Shown one piece after another: positions 9,641 to 18,071 of a stretch of DNA of 64,000 bases. A program made the position numbers and the translations under genes. The DNA lies in assembly GCF_001757995.1 (NCBI RefSeq), contig NZ_LXLV01000025.1, forward strand, positions 150,201 through 214,200. The letters run 5' to 3'. How positions within the stretch are numbered: position 1 is the first letter of the stretch; every line of letters begins with the position of its first letter. Origin of the DNA: Bacillus mycoides (lineage in GTDB: Bacteria > Bacillota > Bacilli > Bacillales > Bacillaceae_G). The notes beneath the pieces were generated by a model. That model was not told the DNA's origin, ran no database searches, and was given only the letters and a program-made list of their open reading frames with translations.

Positions 9641-11152
9641 ATGTTAAACAAAAAAATGGTGGCAATGGCAATGACTGTACCATTAGTAATGGGGACAATT
9701 TCCACAGTTTCAGCATTGGAAAAACAACAGCAAGTAAAGCTAGAAGCTTATTCACCACAGAAAAAAGCAATTGAATATTTAAAAGGACATGCTACGGAAT
9801 ATGGATTGAAGGCGGACCTTTCAGACTTACAATATATTTCTACAACAGAAACATCAGTAGCTTCATATGTTAGGTTCCAACAAGTAGTTAATGGTGCTCC
9901 TGTATTTTCAAAACAAATTACAGTTACTCTTAACGGTGAGGGAAAAGGATTACTTGCCGTTTCTGATTATCAGCCTGTTACAGGTGTGAAGGAAGTTACG
10001 AAAAAAATTAGTGAAAAAGATGCAGAACAAAAATCGATGGCGTATGTTGGAGGAGAAAGTGAGCAAAATCTATGGGCTCCTACAGAAAAAGAATTCGGAT
10101 ATATTGTTGAAGAAGGTGTCGCTCTTCCAGTATATAAAGTGGTAGTCCATTCTAATAATCCATTCGGTGCATGGGAAACATTCATTGATGCAGAAAATGG
10201 AAAGTTAATTAAAAAGGTTGATATAAACCGAAAAGCAGAAGGAACAGGAAAAGTATTTTTACCTAATCCTGTCGTATCTAGTGGTAGTAAAACAGGATTA
10301 AAGGATAGTAATGATGCAGATTCAACAGCACTAACGAATCAATTGAAAACTGTTACGTTAAAAGGTTTAGATGGTACAGGATTTTTAATTGGTGAGTATG
10401 TAACAATTTCTTCAAAAGCGAAGACGAAATCTACAAACTTACAATTTAACTTTACACGTGCAAATGATAGTTTTGAAGATGTTATGTCATATTATCATAT
10501 TGATACATTACAGCGTTACATTCAAGGATTAGGCATTAACAATATTAATAATCGTTCTATTAAAGTGAATGTAAATGGTACAACTGATGATAACTCATTT
10601 TATTCACCATCAACGAAAGCTTTAACTTTCGGTACTGGCGGAGTAGATGATGCAGAAGATGCGGGCATTATCGCGCATGAATATGGACATTCTATTCAAG
10701 ATAATCAAGTACCAGGCTTCGGAAGTTCACCAGAAGGTGGAGCGATGGGAGAAGGGTTTGGAGACTTCTTAGGTGCTACTTATGAAGATGCAGTATCGAC
10801 AACAGGTTACGGTAAAGCATGTATTGGAGAATGGGATGCGACCGCTTATTCTAGTTCGGATCCGACGTGCTTACGCCGATTAGATACGAATAAAGTATAC
10901 CCGAAAGATATAACGAGTGAAGTGCATAATGATGGAGAAATTTGGGCTCAAGGCCAATACGAAATGGCACAGGCTTTTGGCCGTGATGTAGCAACAAAAA
11001 TTATTTTACAATCACATTGGTCATTAACGCCAAATGCGAAATTCCGTGATGGAGCGAAAGCGATTAAGCAAGCAGATGCTCTTTTATACGGCGGACAACA
11101 CGCGGCTGAAATTGATCGCATTTGGGCAGCGAGAGGAATTAGTACGAATTAA
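9641..11152 (+). CDS. Secreted zinc metalloprotease of the fungalysin/thermolysin type
   Basis: A 503-residue preproprotein. Residues 1-25 are a Sec signal peptide (MLNKKMVAMAMTVPLVMG then TVSA). Residues about 30-110 carry an FTP-type propeptide (VRFQQVVNGAPVFSKQ), then a PepSY-like part, then the catalytic domain from about 205. Zinc ligands are HEYGH (His346, His350) with Glu347 as the base and the third ligand Glu371 in GGAMGEGFGDF. The GEGFGD form is closer to M36 fungalysins than to classic M4 bacillolysin (NEAISD), so I call it M36/M4-like. It should be exported and digest external protein. It is monocistronic, with AGGGGGA before the ATG and a strong terminator behind. Confidence 0.88.
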   Translation: MLNKKMVAMAMTVPLVMGTISTVSALEKQQQVKLEAYSPQKKAIEYLKGHATEYGLKADLSDLQYISTTETSVASYVRFQQVVNGAPVFSKQITVTLNGEGKGLLAVSDYQPVTGVKEVTKKISEKDAEQKSMAYVGGESEQNLWAPTEKEFGYIVEEGVALPVYKVVVHSNNPFGAWETFIDAENGKLIKKVDINRKAEGTGKVFLPNPVVSSGSKTGLKDSNDADSTALTNQLKTVTLKGLDGTGFLIGEYVTISSKAKTKSTNLQFNFTRANDSFEDVMSYYHIDTLQRYIQGLGINNINNRSIKVNVNGTTDDNSFYSPSTKALTFGTGGVDDAEDAGIIAHEYGHSIQDNQVPGFGSSPEGGAMGEGFGDFLGATYEDAVSTTGYGKACIGEWDATAYSSSDPTCLRRLDTNKVYPKDITSEVHNDGEIWAQGQYEMAQAFGRDVATKIILQSHWSLTPNAKFRDGAKAIKQADALLYGGQHAAEIDRIWAARGISTN

Positions 11153-11154
11153 TT

Positions 11155-11190
11155 AAAAAAGTCGTGGCTTTTATAAGCCACGACTTTTTA
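11155..11190 (+). terminator. Terminator after the metalloprotease gene
   Basis: AAAAAGTCGTGGCTT / AAGCCACGACTTTTT with a short loop. Confidence 0.88.
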
Positions 11191-11259
11191 ATTTACATAA
11201 GAACTGGTACTAGTAAATTAAGCTATATCAATGATAGTGTGAATATATTCTCATGCCAT

Positions 11260-11739
11260 TTACTTTTTTGTTTCTTTAAAAACAAAATGCTCTTTAAATT
11301 TTCTAGATTCAAATTTTTGACCGTTTCTCATGGAGAGGAAAGGATGTTCTTGCCACGTAATGATCACGTCAATCTTATCCGATTTTGTAGAAACTGAAAA
11401 ATTAGCGTGTTCAAATCCAGTTTTTCCGCCCGCTAGACGACTTTCTTTTAGGGAAAAGAGTTCATATTTTGTTTTCGTATGTGGTTCATTCCGAAAAACT
11501 TCAACTTGTACATTATACACTTCACTTTTCCCGAGATTTTTTACAGAGAAATGATATGTTTGAAATACACCTTTTTTGGGTTGCAACAATTTTTTACTCG
11601 TTCTTTTTACTTCATCAATATTCACTTGCCATTGATCAGAGTTTTGAGAGATTGGTAAAGATTTTGGTGAATAGGCATATGTTTCATTTACAACAATAAG
11701 GCAAAACAAAAGGAGAAAGAAACTAATTGCTTTTTTCAT
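11260..11739 (-). CDS. Secreted protein of unknown function
   Basis: A 159-residue protein beginning with a clear signal peptide (Lys-rich start, hydrophobic FFLLLFCLIVV, cleavage after NETYA). The mature part is basic and beta-rich, with YHFSVKNLGKSEVYNVQVEVF resembling an Ig-like or DUF4352-like fold in which a backbone of strands ends in a conserved WQEH. No catalytic motif is seen. AGGTGTACAT lies before the ATG at 11739. It is convergent with the metalloprotease gene and stands alone. Function unknown. Confidence 0.75.
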   Translation of the reverse strand: MKKAISFFLLLFCLIVVNETYAYSPKSLPISQNSDQWQVNIDEVKRTSKKLLQPKKGVFQTYHFSVKNLGKSEVYNVQVEVFRNEPHTKTKYELFSLKESRLAGGKTGFEHANFSVSTKSDKIDVIITWQEHPFLSMRNGQKFESRKFKEHFVFKETKK

Positions 11740-11952
11740 ATGTACACCTCCGATAAAACTTTAATAATAATATGCGTGGGAAACGTGTAATTTATGTAAT
11801 AAAATGGAAAAACAAGTTCGATTGAAAGAATTTGAGAAGGATAAAATATTTCTAAGCTGTCAAATGATAATTGTATAGAGTTCAATGTTCATATTACATA
11901 CCTTTAGAAGGGGCCTGTTTAGTGAGAAATCGCAATATTTTCCTAAAAAGGC

Positions 11953-11981
11953 TTGCGTTTTATAAAATAAAGAGATAGAAT
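11953..11981 (+). promoter_or_regulatory. Sigma-A promoter of the aspS2 T-box transcript
   Basis: TTGCGT at 11953-11958, 17-bp spacer, TAGAAT at 11976-11981, shortly before the T-box. Confidence 0.6.
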
Positions 11982-11999
11982 ACTCTGTAAATATAAAAA

Positions 12000-12224
12000 G
12001 TGATGATTAGGAAAAGTACATGATGCATGGGTCTACAGAGAGCAATCGGTTGCTGGGAAGATTGCGATACCGCATGATGGAAAGACGCCTGTGAGTGTTG
12101 CTTTGAACGTGATTATTAGTAAAAGCAAACGGTACCTACCGTTATCAGGACTGAGATGGTCATTGTGACAATTTGGGTGGTACCGCGGAAAAAATCCGTC
12201 CCTATTTTTAGGGGCGGATTTTTG
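12000..12224 (+). promoter_or_regulatory. T-box riboswitch, aspartate type (specifier GAC)
   Basis: AGTA at 12015-12018 opens the specifier loop; CATGATGC pairs with GCATGATG on the other side. The loop then reads GAA-A-GAC-G-CCT (12080-12090), CCT pairing with AGG before the AGTA, so the specifier is GAC (Asp) at 12084-12086 followed by a purine. The AG bulge CAGAGAGC and apical GGGAAGATTGCGA are present. The T-box core TGGGTGGTACCGCG is at about 12174-12187, and the terminator AAATCCGTCCCTA/TAGGGGCGGATTT with T run is at 12192-12223. Confidence 0.93.
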
Positions 12225-12250
12225 TATTCTTTGAAAGGAGGTGAGTGACC

Positions 12251-12361
12251 GTGGATGATGACGATGACAACAATAATGTAAATAAATATAAAATTATTGG
12301 AGGGAAATATAATGGATCAAATAATGAAGCGTTCACTCACACGAGAATGTACGGAGCATAG
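12251..12361 (+). CDS. Putative Asp/Asn-sensing leader peptide overlapping the aspS2 start
   Basis: Directly after the T-box terminator lies a near-perfect ribosome site (AAAGGAGGTG, 12234-12243), which is too far from the aspS2 ATG at 12312 to serve it. At 9 bases from its GGAGG core is a GTG starting a 36-codon frame that begins M-D-D-D-D-D-N-N-N: five Asp codons (GAT GAT GAC GAT GAC) then AAC AAT AAT. The frame runs over the aspS2 ribosome site (GGAGGG, 12299-12304) and start, in another frame, and stops at 12361. A rival frame from ATG 12255 (M-M-T-M-T-T-I-M, stop 12281) has worse spacing. Stalling at Asp or Asn codons could change access to the aspS2 start. Expression is not shown. Confidence 0.5.
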   Translation: MDDDDDNNNVNKYKIIGGKYNGSNNEAFTHTRMYGA

Positions 12362-13610
12362 CGGAAAGATTGTATTACTACAAGGGTGGGTAAAAAAGAT
12401 TCGTCATCTAGGTAATGTTAGTTTTTTATTATTACGGGACCGAACGGGAGTTATTCAATGTGTATTAGAAAACGAGTTAGCTGGATACAAAGTAGATGTT
12501 GAAAGTGTCGTCGAAGTAATTGGTGAAATAGTAGAGACAACGAAAACAGAATTAGGTATTGAAGTACTTGCGCGTGAAGTGAAAGTATTAAATGGTGCAG
12601 AACCACTTCCATTTGAAATAAATAAAAAGAAGTTACAAGTTGGTTTAGATCAACTGTTGAATGAGCGGGTATTATCATTAAGACATGAGCGAATCGCTGC
12701 GATTTTTAAAGTGAAATCTACACTCGTTCAAAGCTTTAGTGAATTTCTAATAGAGAACGATTTCACACGTGTATTTACTCCGAAAATTGTCTCGCAAGGG
12801 GCAGAAGGAGGAGCAAATGTTTTTAAGCTTCCATATTTCCAAAAAGAAGCGTATTTAGCTCAATCACCACAATTTTATAAACAAATGATGGTAGCAGGAG
12901 GACTCGAACGTGTTTTTGAAATTGCTCCTGTGTACCGGGCTGAACATCATAACTCTTCACGACATTTAAATGAATATATATCGTTAGACGTAGAACTTGG
13001 ATTTATTCATGATTTTCATGAAGTGATGCAATTAGAAACGGATGTTTTACGATATATGTTTCAACAAGTAGGAGAAACATGCGAGAAAGAACTACAACTA
13101 TTACAAATAGAAGTACCTGTCATTACTGAAATACTGAAAATCACATTGTCAGAAGCACAAGAGATCTTGAAAAGTAAGTATCGTAAAGAATCACCGATTG
13201 GGGATTTAGATACAGAAGGTGAAAAGTTACTAGGGAAATATGTGAAAGAAACATATTATAGTGAATTTGTATTCATTACACATTATCCGAAAGAAGCGAG
13301 ACCAATGTATACGATGCCAAATAAAGAGAACTCAGTTATTACTGATTCTTTTGACTTATTGTATAAAGGGCTAGAGATTACGTCAGGGGCACAGCGAATT
13401 CATAACTATGACATGTTACTTGCATCGTTTAAAGAAAAAGGATTGCATCCAGAGAAATTTCAATCTTATTTAAATACATTCCGATACGGTTGTCCACCAC
13501 ATGGTGGTTTTGGGATAGGATTAGAAAGGGTTGTATATAAACTTTTAGAATTAACAAACGTACGAGAGGCGAGTGCTTTTCCGAGAGATTGTACACGTCT
13601 TATACCATAA
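12312..13610 (+). CDS. aspS2: Archaeal-type (probably non-discriminating) aspartyl-tRNA synthetase, second copy
   Basis: A 432-residue class IIb synthetase: N-terminal OB anticodon-binding domain (LLQGWVKKIRHLGNVSFLLLRDRTG), then the catalytic core with motif 2 APVYRAEHHNSSRHLNEY and motif 3 GFGIGLERV, ending in FPRDCTRLIP. It lacks the GAD insertion of bacterial AspRS (about 590 residues) and matches the short archaeal form. The residue after GWV is Lys, not the Trp recalled for discriminating archaeal enzymes, which agrees with charging both tRNA-Asp and tRNA-Asn; this is inference. ATG 12312 is chosen for the GGAGGG at 12299. Control is by an Asp T-box plus the overlapping Asp/Asn leader frame. 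Confusion with AsnRS is possible, but the GAC specifier and motif details favour AspRS. Confidence 0.88.
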   Translation: MDQIMKRSLTRECTEHSGKIVLLQGWVKKIRHLGNVSFLLLRDRTGVIQCVLENELAGYKVDVESVVEVIGEIVETTKTELGIEVLAREVKVLNGAEPLPFEINKKKLQVGLDQLLNERVLSLRHERIAAIFKVKSTLVQSFSEFLIENDFTRVFTPKIVSQGAEGGANVFKLPYFQKEAYLAQSPQFYKQMMVAGGLERVFEIAPVYRAEHHNSSRHLNEYISLDVELGFIHDFHEVMQLETDVLRYMFQQVGETCEKELQLLQIEVPVITEILKITLSEAQEILKSKYRKESPIGDLDTEGEKLLGKYVKETYYSEFVFITHYPKEARPMYTMPNKENSVITDSFDLLYKGLEITSGAQRIHNYDMLLASFKEKGLHPEKFQSYLNTFRYGCPPHGGFGIGLERVVYKLLELTNVREASAFPRDCTRLIP

Positions 13611-13647
13611 AAAAGCACCTTCGCGATTATCGCGAAGATGCTTTTTT
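13611..13647 (+). terminator. Terminator after aspS2
   Basis: AAAAGCACCTTCGCG / CGCGAAGATGCTTTT with a 4-5 base loop and T run. Confidence 0.88.
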
Positions 13648-13713
13648 ACTGTTCTTTCATTTTTACATTGAAAGTTTATAAAAATCCTTTTCGACAAAAA
13701 AATAATATATCCC

Positions 13714-13742
13714 TTGACAGTTACAAATATAACCGATATACT
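13714..13742 (+). promoter_or_regulatory. Sigma-A promoter of the NSS transporter T-box transcript
   Basis: TTGACA at 13714-13719, 17-bp spacer, TATACT at 13737-13742. Confidence 0.75.
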
Positions 13743-13784
13743 TCATATTAATTTCAAAAGAAAATATATTCTAAATATTAAAAT

Positions 13785-14055
13785 GTGTTGAATAGGAGTA
13801 GTAAGGTCATGTATTTGTACAGAGAGCTATGGGTTGGTGCGACATAGTCAAATGACATCCTGAACTCGCCTAGGAGCAGTAAGGTGGAACGGAATCACAT
13901 TCTTAGTAAATCTTAACGGTTAACCTTCGATATTAGGTTAGTAATCAAACGATTACTACTAAGGTGGATTCATAATGGAATCAATAAGGGTGGTACCGCG
14001 TTAAGTAAATGGCTTAGCGTCTCTTTATATAAAGAGACGCTAGGCCATTTTTTAT
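13785..14055 (+). promoter_or_regulatory. T-box riboswitch, leucine type (specifier CTC)
   Basis: TAGG-AGT-AGTA (13793-13803) opens the specifier loop; the other side reads CCT-GAA-CTC-G-CCTA (13859-13872), with CCTA pairing to TAGG. CTC (Leu) at 13865-13867 is therefore the specifier, followed by a purine. CAGAGAGC and the apical GGTGCGA are present. The T-box AGGGTGGTACCGCG is at 13987-14000. The terminator, an imperfect long stem around GCGTCTCTTT/AAAGAGACGC, spans about 14009-14055 and ends in a T run. Confidence 0.92.
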
Positions 14056-14068
14056 TATATAGGAAGAA

Positions 14069-14116
14069 ATGGAGGTTTTATTCAGATTGATCAATAATAT
14101 TTATTTATTAATATAA
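14069..14116 (+). CDS. Possible Leu/Ile-rich leader peptide before the NSS gene
   Basis: A 15-codon frame (M-E-V-L-F-R-L-I-N-N-I-Y-L-L-I) lies between the T-box terminator and the transporter gene, with four Leu and four Ile codons. AGGA at 14061 precedes its ATG; alternatively GGAGG at 14071-14075 could serve an internal TTG (14087) to give M-I-N-N-I-Y-L-L-I. A GGAGG that does not belong to the transporter start parallels the arrangement before aspS2. The frame is short and may be chance. Confidence 0.28.
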   Translation: MEVLFRLINNIYLLI

Positions 14117-14142
14117 AATGATTTTAATTGGAGGAAAATAGG

Positions 14143-15483
14143 ATGAAACAGACGGAGCAATGGACTTCGAAATTAGGATTTATAATGGCTGCAGCAGGAT
14201 CAGCAATTGGACTTGGCGCAATATGGAAATTTCCTTATATCGCTGGGAAGAGCGGAGGAGGAGCATTCTTTTTAATCTTTATATTATTTACTGTATTAAT
14301 TGGACTACCGCTACTTATAGCTGAATTTATGATTGGACGCAGTACACAGAAACAAGCAGTCGGAGCATTTAAAAGTATCGCACCAAATACAGGATGGCAC
14401 TGGATTGGACGTCTTGGCGTTGGAACTTGTTTTATATTACTTTCGTTTTATAGTGTTGTAGGTGGATGGGTATTAATTTATTTATTCAGAGGAGTAACTG
14501 GACAACTTATTACTCCGGGACAAAATTACGGTTTGTTATTTACTGAAACAATTGGAAATCCCGCTTGGGCTATTATGGGACATTTCGCTTTTATGTTCAT
14601 TACGATATGGGTTGTATCAAAAGGTGTACAAAATGGAATTGAAAAAGCAAGTAAATATATGCTACCAGCATTGTTCGTTTTATTTGTCGCTCTTATTATT
14701 CGTTCATTAACACTGGATAATGCGATGGAAGGTGTGAAGTTTTTCTTACAACCAGATTTCTCGAAGATTACTTCAGAAAGTATTTTGTTCGCAATGGGGC
14801 AATCATTCTTTGCGATTAGTATCGGAATTTCAATTATGGTTACGTATAGTTCGTATTTAAATAAAAAAGAAAGTTTACCAAAATCAGCAGTTACGATTGT
14901 CGGATTGAATTTATTCGTTTCTTTATTCGCAGGTCTTGCTATTTTCCCAGCAGTATTTTCATTAGGAATGGAGCCAACTGAAGGACCTGGATTACTATTT
15001 ATCGTATTACCATCAGTATTTAGTCAAATTCCATTCGGTGGAGTTTTCTTAACGGTATTTCTTGCGCTATTTACATTTGCGACATTAACATCGGCATTTT
15101 CTCTACTAGAGACGGTCGTGTCAGCATTAGCAAATGGTGAACAAGAAAGAAGAAATAAACTATCATGGATCATCGGTTTCTGCATTTTCCTAGTAGGTAT
15201 ACCATCTGCGTTATCATTTGGAGTATGGAGTGATATTACGATTTTTGGGAAGAATATTTTTGATGCAGTAGACTTCTTATCTAGTAATATATTAATGCCA
15301 CTTGGAGCATTGTTTATCAGTATTTTCGTATCGTTTAAAATGGAGAAGAAAGTGCTAGAAGCAGAATTTTTTGTAGGTGGAAATTACGGAAAGAAAGTGT
15401 TTACTATCTGGGTATTTTTACTTCGATTTATAGCTCCACTTGCAATAGTCATCGTCTTTTTAAATGTAATAGGGATTATTTAA
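14143..15483 (+). CDS. NSS-family Na+-coupled amino acid symporter, predicted leucine uptake
   Basis: A 446-residue membrane protein with about 11-12 helices and the TM1 signature [25 protein letters not shown] of the neurotransmitter:sodium symporter family (LeuT, MhsT, B. subtilis YocR/YhdH). The unwound TM1 centre GSAIGLG carries the Na+ and substrate contacts in this family. Substrate: the Leu T-box in front says it is made when charged tRNA-Leu is scarce, so leucine is the best guess. ATG 14143 lies 8 bases after GGAGG; a TTG at 14128 overlaps that site and is rejected. No terminator separates it from the hydrolase gene 36 bases downstream, which may share the leucine control. Confidence 0.93.
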   Translation: MKQTEQWTSKLGFIMAAAGSAIGLGAIWKFPYIAGKSGGGAFFLIFILFTVLIGLPLLIAEFMIGRSTQKQAVGAFKSIAPNTGWHWIGRLGVGTCFILLSFYSVVGGWVLIYLFRGVTGQLITPGQNYGLLFTETIGNPAWAIMGHFAFMFITIWVVSKGVQNGIEKASKYMLPALFVLFVALIIRSLTLDNAMEGVKFFLQPDFSKITSESILFAMGQSFFAISIGISIMVTYSSYLNKKESLPKSAVTIVGLNLFVSLFAGLAIFPAVFSLGMEPTEGPGLLFIVLPSVFSQIPFGGVFLTVFLALFTFATLTSAFSLLETVVSALANGEQERRNKLSWIIGFCIFLVGIPSALSFGVWSDITIFGKNIFDAVDFLSSNILMPLGALFISIFVSFKMEKKVLEAEFFVGGNYGKKVFTIWVFLLRFIAPLAIVIVFLNVIGII

Positions 15484-15519
15484 GTTTAAATGTTATAATA
15501 TTCAGTAAAAAAGAAGGTG

Positions 15520-16434
15520 ATGATTATAAAGACGAATTTGATTGAAGTGGGGAAATACATGAACATTAGAGGGAAAAAGCTATACGTTGAAACACATGGA
15601 AATCCTAAAAATAAACCAGTATTATATTTGCACGGTGGACCAGGAGAGAGTTGCTATGATTTTTCATTTCATCAAGCGGAACGATTAAAAAATTCCTTAT
15701 ATGTAATTATGATAGATCAAAGAGGGGTTTGTCGTTCAGAAGTAATTACCGAAGAAGAACCTTTTGGACTAAATGATCTAATTGAAGACTGTGAGGAACT
15801 AAGAAAAGTATTAAGAATTGAGAAATGGTCTGTAATTGGACATTCTTTCGGTGGATATTTAGCATTGTTATATGCAAGGGCGTATCCAAATTCAATAGAA
15901 AGAATAATATTTGAAGGACCGACTTTCGATTTTGCATTAACAAGTAGGGCGCTATTAAAAAAGACAGGGAGTTTATTAAAAAAGTATGGAAAAGAAGTAG
16001 CAGCAGAAGAGTGCCTAGCTTATTCATCTAGTAGTGCTAATTCGGAAGAGTTGCTAGAATCATATATAAGGTTAAGTGATGAATTAGATGAAAAAAGAAT
16101 GGAAATTTACAATTATAAGGAAGATGAGACAGACGATAGCTTATATAGTGACGAAGAGTGGGAACAATTTTCGAATCGTTCCAAAATCCATTTTGATAGA
16201 TTAAAAGCAGAAGGGGCATGTCATACGTCATTATTATCAAAAATAAAGGAAGTAAACAATCCAATGTTATTAATTGTAGGGAAATATGATGTAGTAACGT
16301 GTGAAAAGCAAATTGGAACGTTTAATCGAGATGCTCAAAATGGTAAGTGCATCATATTTGAAGAAAGTGGTCATACGCCACATTATGAAGAAGCAGATCG
16401 ATTCGCTGAAACAGTCATTCATTTTTTGAAATAA
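15520..16434 (+). CDS. Alpha/beta hydrolase, proline iminopeptidase-like
   Basis: About 304 residues with the family's oxyanion motif HGGPG near residue 40, nucleophile elbow GHSFGG (Ser about 110), and C-terminal His in EESGHTPHYEE; LIVGKYDVVT holds the likely acid Asp. The HGGPG plus DQRG pair is typical of prolyl aminopeptidases (S33), which remove N-terminal Pro from peptides in the cytoplasm, but related esterases share it. It lies 36 bases after the Leu-controlled symporter with no terminator between, so a role in freeing amino acids from peptides when leucine is short is plausible. Start uncertain: GTG 15517, ATG 15520 and ATG 15559 are all possible; AGAAGG at 15510 is close to the first two. 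Confidence 0.82.
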   Translation: MIIKTNLIEVGKYMNIRGKKLYVETHGNPKNKPVLYLHGGPGESCYDFSFHQAERLKNSLYVIMIDQRGVCRSEVITEEEPFGLNDLIEDCEELRKVLRIEKWSVIGHSFGGYLALLYARAYPNSIERIIFEGPTFDFALTSRALLKKTGSLLKKYGKEVAAEECLAYSSSSANSEELLESYIRLSDELDEKRMEIYNYKEDETDDSLYSDEEWEQFSNRSKIHFDRLKAEGACHTSLLSKIKEVNNPMLLIVGKYDVVTCEKQIGTFNRDAQNGKCIIFEESGHTPHYEEADRFAETVIHFLK

Positions 16435-16440
16435 AAAAAG

Positions 16441-16476
16441 AAAGGGTGCTTCTAATAATGAGAAGCACCCTTTTTA
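16441..16476. terminator. Bidirectional terminator between convergent genes
   Basis: AAAGGGTGCTTCT / AGAAGCACCCTTT with a 7-base loop; A runs on one side and T runs on the other serve both strands. Confidence 0.88.
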
Positions 16477-17049
16477 AATTTCGGGATAAGTGATTGTAAT
16501 GTTAGCCCATTTGCTTTGCCAATTCTTTTTATTAACTCTATTTTTGTACATATGTATCCGTTCTTTCGTTTCAAGAAAATGAGGCGTAGGTTTCACTTGT
16601 AATGAAAGTACATCTTCTATTCCGCACGGGGATGTTAATATGACATTGTTTTTCTCGTCTAATGTAACACCAAGGGCGGTTGCTGTTTCAGGAAATTTAG
16701 AAATAGCATCAACAGAAGAAGAGTAAGGTGGCATTTTGTTCACTACATGCATGCGAGCTTGATTTTTTACTGACCAAGGGATAGTAGTATCCATATTGGT
16801 CAGTTTTTTCTCTAACGATTGTTCGTATGCCTCATCTTTATGTAATGGATCATAATAAATGACATCAACATCGGGTGTATCCGTTCTAATTTCGTAGTTA
16901 TGTAAAGTATCCCAAATTTTAGAACGAACAAAACCGGCGCAAATCCACCAATCAGGCAGCTCTAGTGATCTTGCAATTTGCAATACATTCATCATCCACT
17001 GATCGTTTTGTATCACTTGGATAATATCTTGTTCTGTTTTAATAGTCAT
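16474..17049 (-). CDS. Nucleotidyltransferase-fold protein (DUF925/YitI type)
   Basis: About 191 residues, cytoplasmic. The pattern WWICAGFVRSKIWD followed by TPDVDVIYYD matches the DUF925 nucleotidyltransferase-like family, in which the Asp pair would bind metal. Further conserved pieces are WSVKNQARMH and a C-terminal YKNRVNKKNW. Its reaction is unknown; family members are found singly in many bacteria. ATG 17049 is taken rather than the GTG 12 bases upstream because TAGGTG sits at the better distance. It lies 34 bases after amj on the same strand and may be co-transcribed. Confidence 0.82.
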   Translation of the reverse strand: MTIKTEQDIIQVIQNDQWMMNVLQIARSLELPDWWICAGFVRSKIWDTLHNYEIRTDTPDVDVIYYDPLHKDEAYEQSLEKKLTNMDTTIPWSVKNQARMHVVNKMPPYSSSVDAISKFPETATALGVTLDEKNNVILTSPCGIEDVLSLQVKPTPHFLETKERIHMYKNRVNKKNWQSKWANITITYPEI

Positions 17050-17082
17050 TTGATAGTACACCTACTTTTTTTAGAGAGTGAA

Positions 17083-17880
17083 TTAATTCATAAGCTTAAT
17101 AATCCATGTAATCCAGTAAGCACCTGGTATGAATAATAGTTGCGCTAATAATGTACCGAGAAGTCTAGAAATCATGAGCCAACCATACATCTTACTCATT
17201 GCTTCAGCACCTTCTTCTGATTGAAGAGCCCGTTCTGTTAAAAGAGCGATACGTGGATCTAGTAAAACTGTTAATAAAATAGTAGCAAAACCATTAACAA
17301 GACCAGAAGCTGTAGTAGCCTTTGTTGCATAAGTCGGATTTAAAAAAGAAGCATATAGTGCGGAAAGAACACCAGCTGTATAAATGGCAGTGGCAAACAT
17401 ATTAATAAGCATAATTCGCTTCGGAATTCCGCCAATACGCATTCGATGAATCATCTCAAACTTTGGAAAGCGTACATATTTTTTTGTGTACTTTAATTTT
17501 TGAATGTTATTCGTCTTCATCATTCGAATGAAAGAACCATCTGTTTCAAAGTTTTGAATGACATATCCAAATAGCTTTGTCAAAGTTGGATAGAGTATAA
17601 TCGCGAGCAATGTACCGACAGAAGCAGATAATAGAACGAGCCGTATAATATGCTCTAAATCAATAGAAGAATCTAGCTTTGCTTCATCGACAATACCACC
17701 AATTAAAAAAGCTTGTAGTAAGTTAGATGTTCTTGAAATAAGTAGTACCATTCCTACGATGGATAAGGCAACGACAATCTTTTTTAAACGGACACCAGCT
17801 AATCGAATACTATAAGAGCTAGTTTCAACTGCGTGGATAACAATTGTGAAAGCCATTATAAAAATTAACGTAATTGACAT
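17083..17880 (-). CDS. amj: Lipid II flippase Amj
   Basis: A 265-residue membrane protein with about six helices and the DUF2837 pattern: HAVETSSYSIRLAGVRLKK near the start, ISRTSNLLQAFLIGGIVD and KTNNIQKLKY in the middle. Amj flips the lipid-linked peptidoglycan precursor across the membrane and substitutes for MurJ in B. subtilis, where it is induced when MurJ fails. ATG 17880 is preferred over the GTG at 17889; the ribosome site is weak (CTGGTG). It is followed on the same strand by the nucleotidyltransferase gene. I see no obvious sigma-M promoter in the 190 bases before it, but did not search exhaustively. Confidence 0.88.
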   Translation of the reverse strand: MSITLIFIMAFTIVIHAVETSSYSIRLAGVRLKKIVVALSIVGMVLLISRTSNLLQAFLIGGIVDEAKLDSSIDLEHIIRLVLLSASVGTLLAIILYPTLTKLFGYVIQNFETDGSFIRMMKTNNIQKLKYTKKYVRFPKFEMIHRMRIGGIPKRIMLINMFATAIYTAGVLSALYASFLNPTYATKATTASGLVNGFATILLTVLLDPRIALLTERALQSEEGAEAMSKMYGWLMISRLLGTLLAQLLFIPGAYWITWIIKLMN

Positions 17881-18071
17881 GTGATTCACCAGTTTCTATT
17901 AAATTAAGTATAACTTTTTCACTTTATCATATCTTTTGTGATTTTGTAACTGAAAGTATAAGGGTTAGAAAAAGTAATTTTCTGAAAAGTTAGATGGTGA
18001 TAGTATAGTAAAGGGGTAAGTAGGAGAATGGCCTTAATGGGGTACATATAAAATCAGTGGGGGAATTAAAT

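Noticed and set aside
11164-11699. Plus-strand frames opposite the secreted unknown protein
   Set aside because: They overlap a terminator and the minus-strand gene, which has a proper signal peptide and ribosome site.
12255-12281. Rival leader frame M-M-T-M-T-T-I-M before aspS2
   Set aside because: Its start is 13 bases from the ribosome-site core, against 9 for the GTG frame, and Thr/Met have no link to aspS2. Kept only as an alternative.
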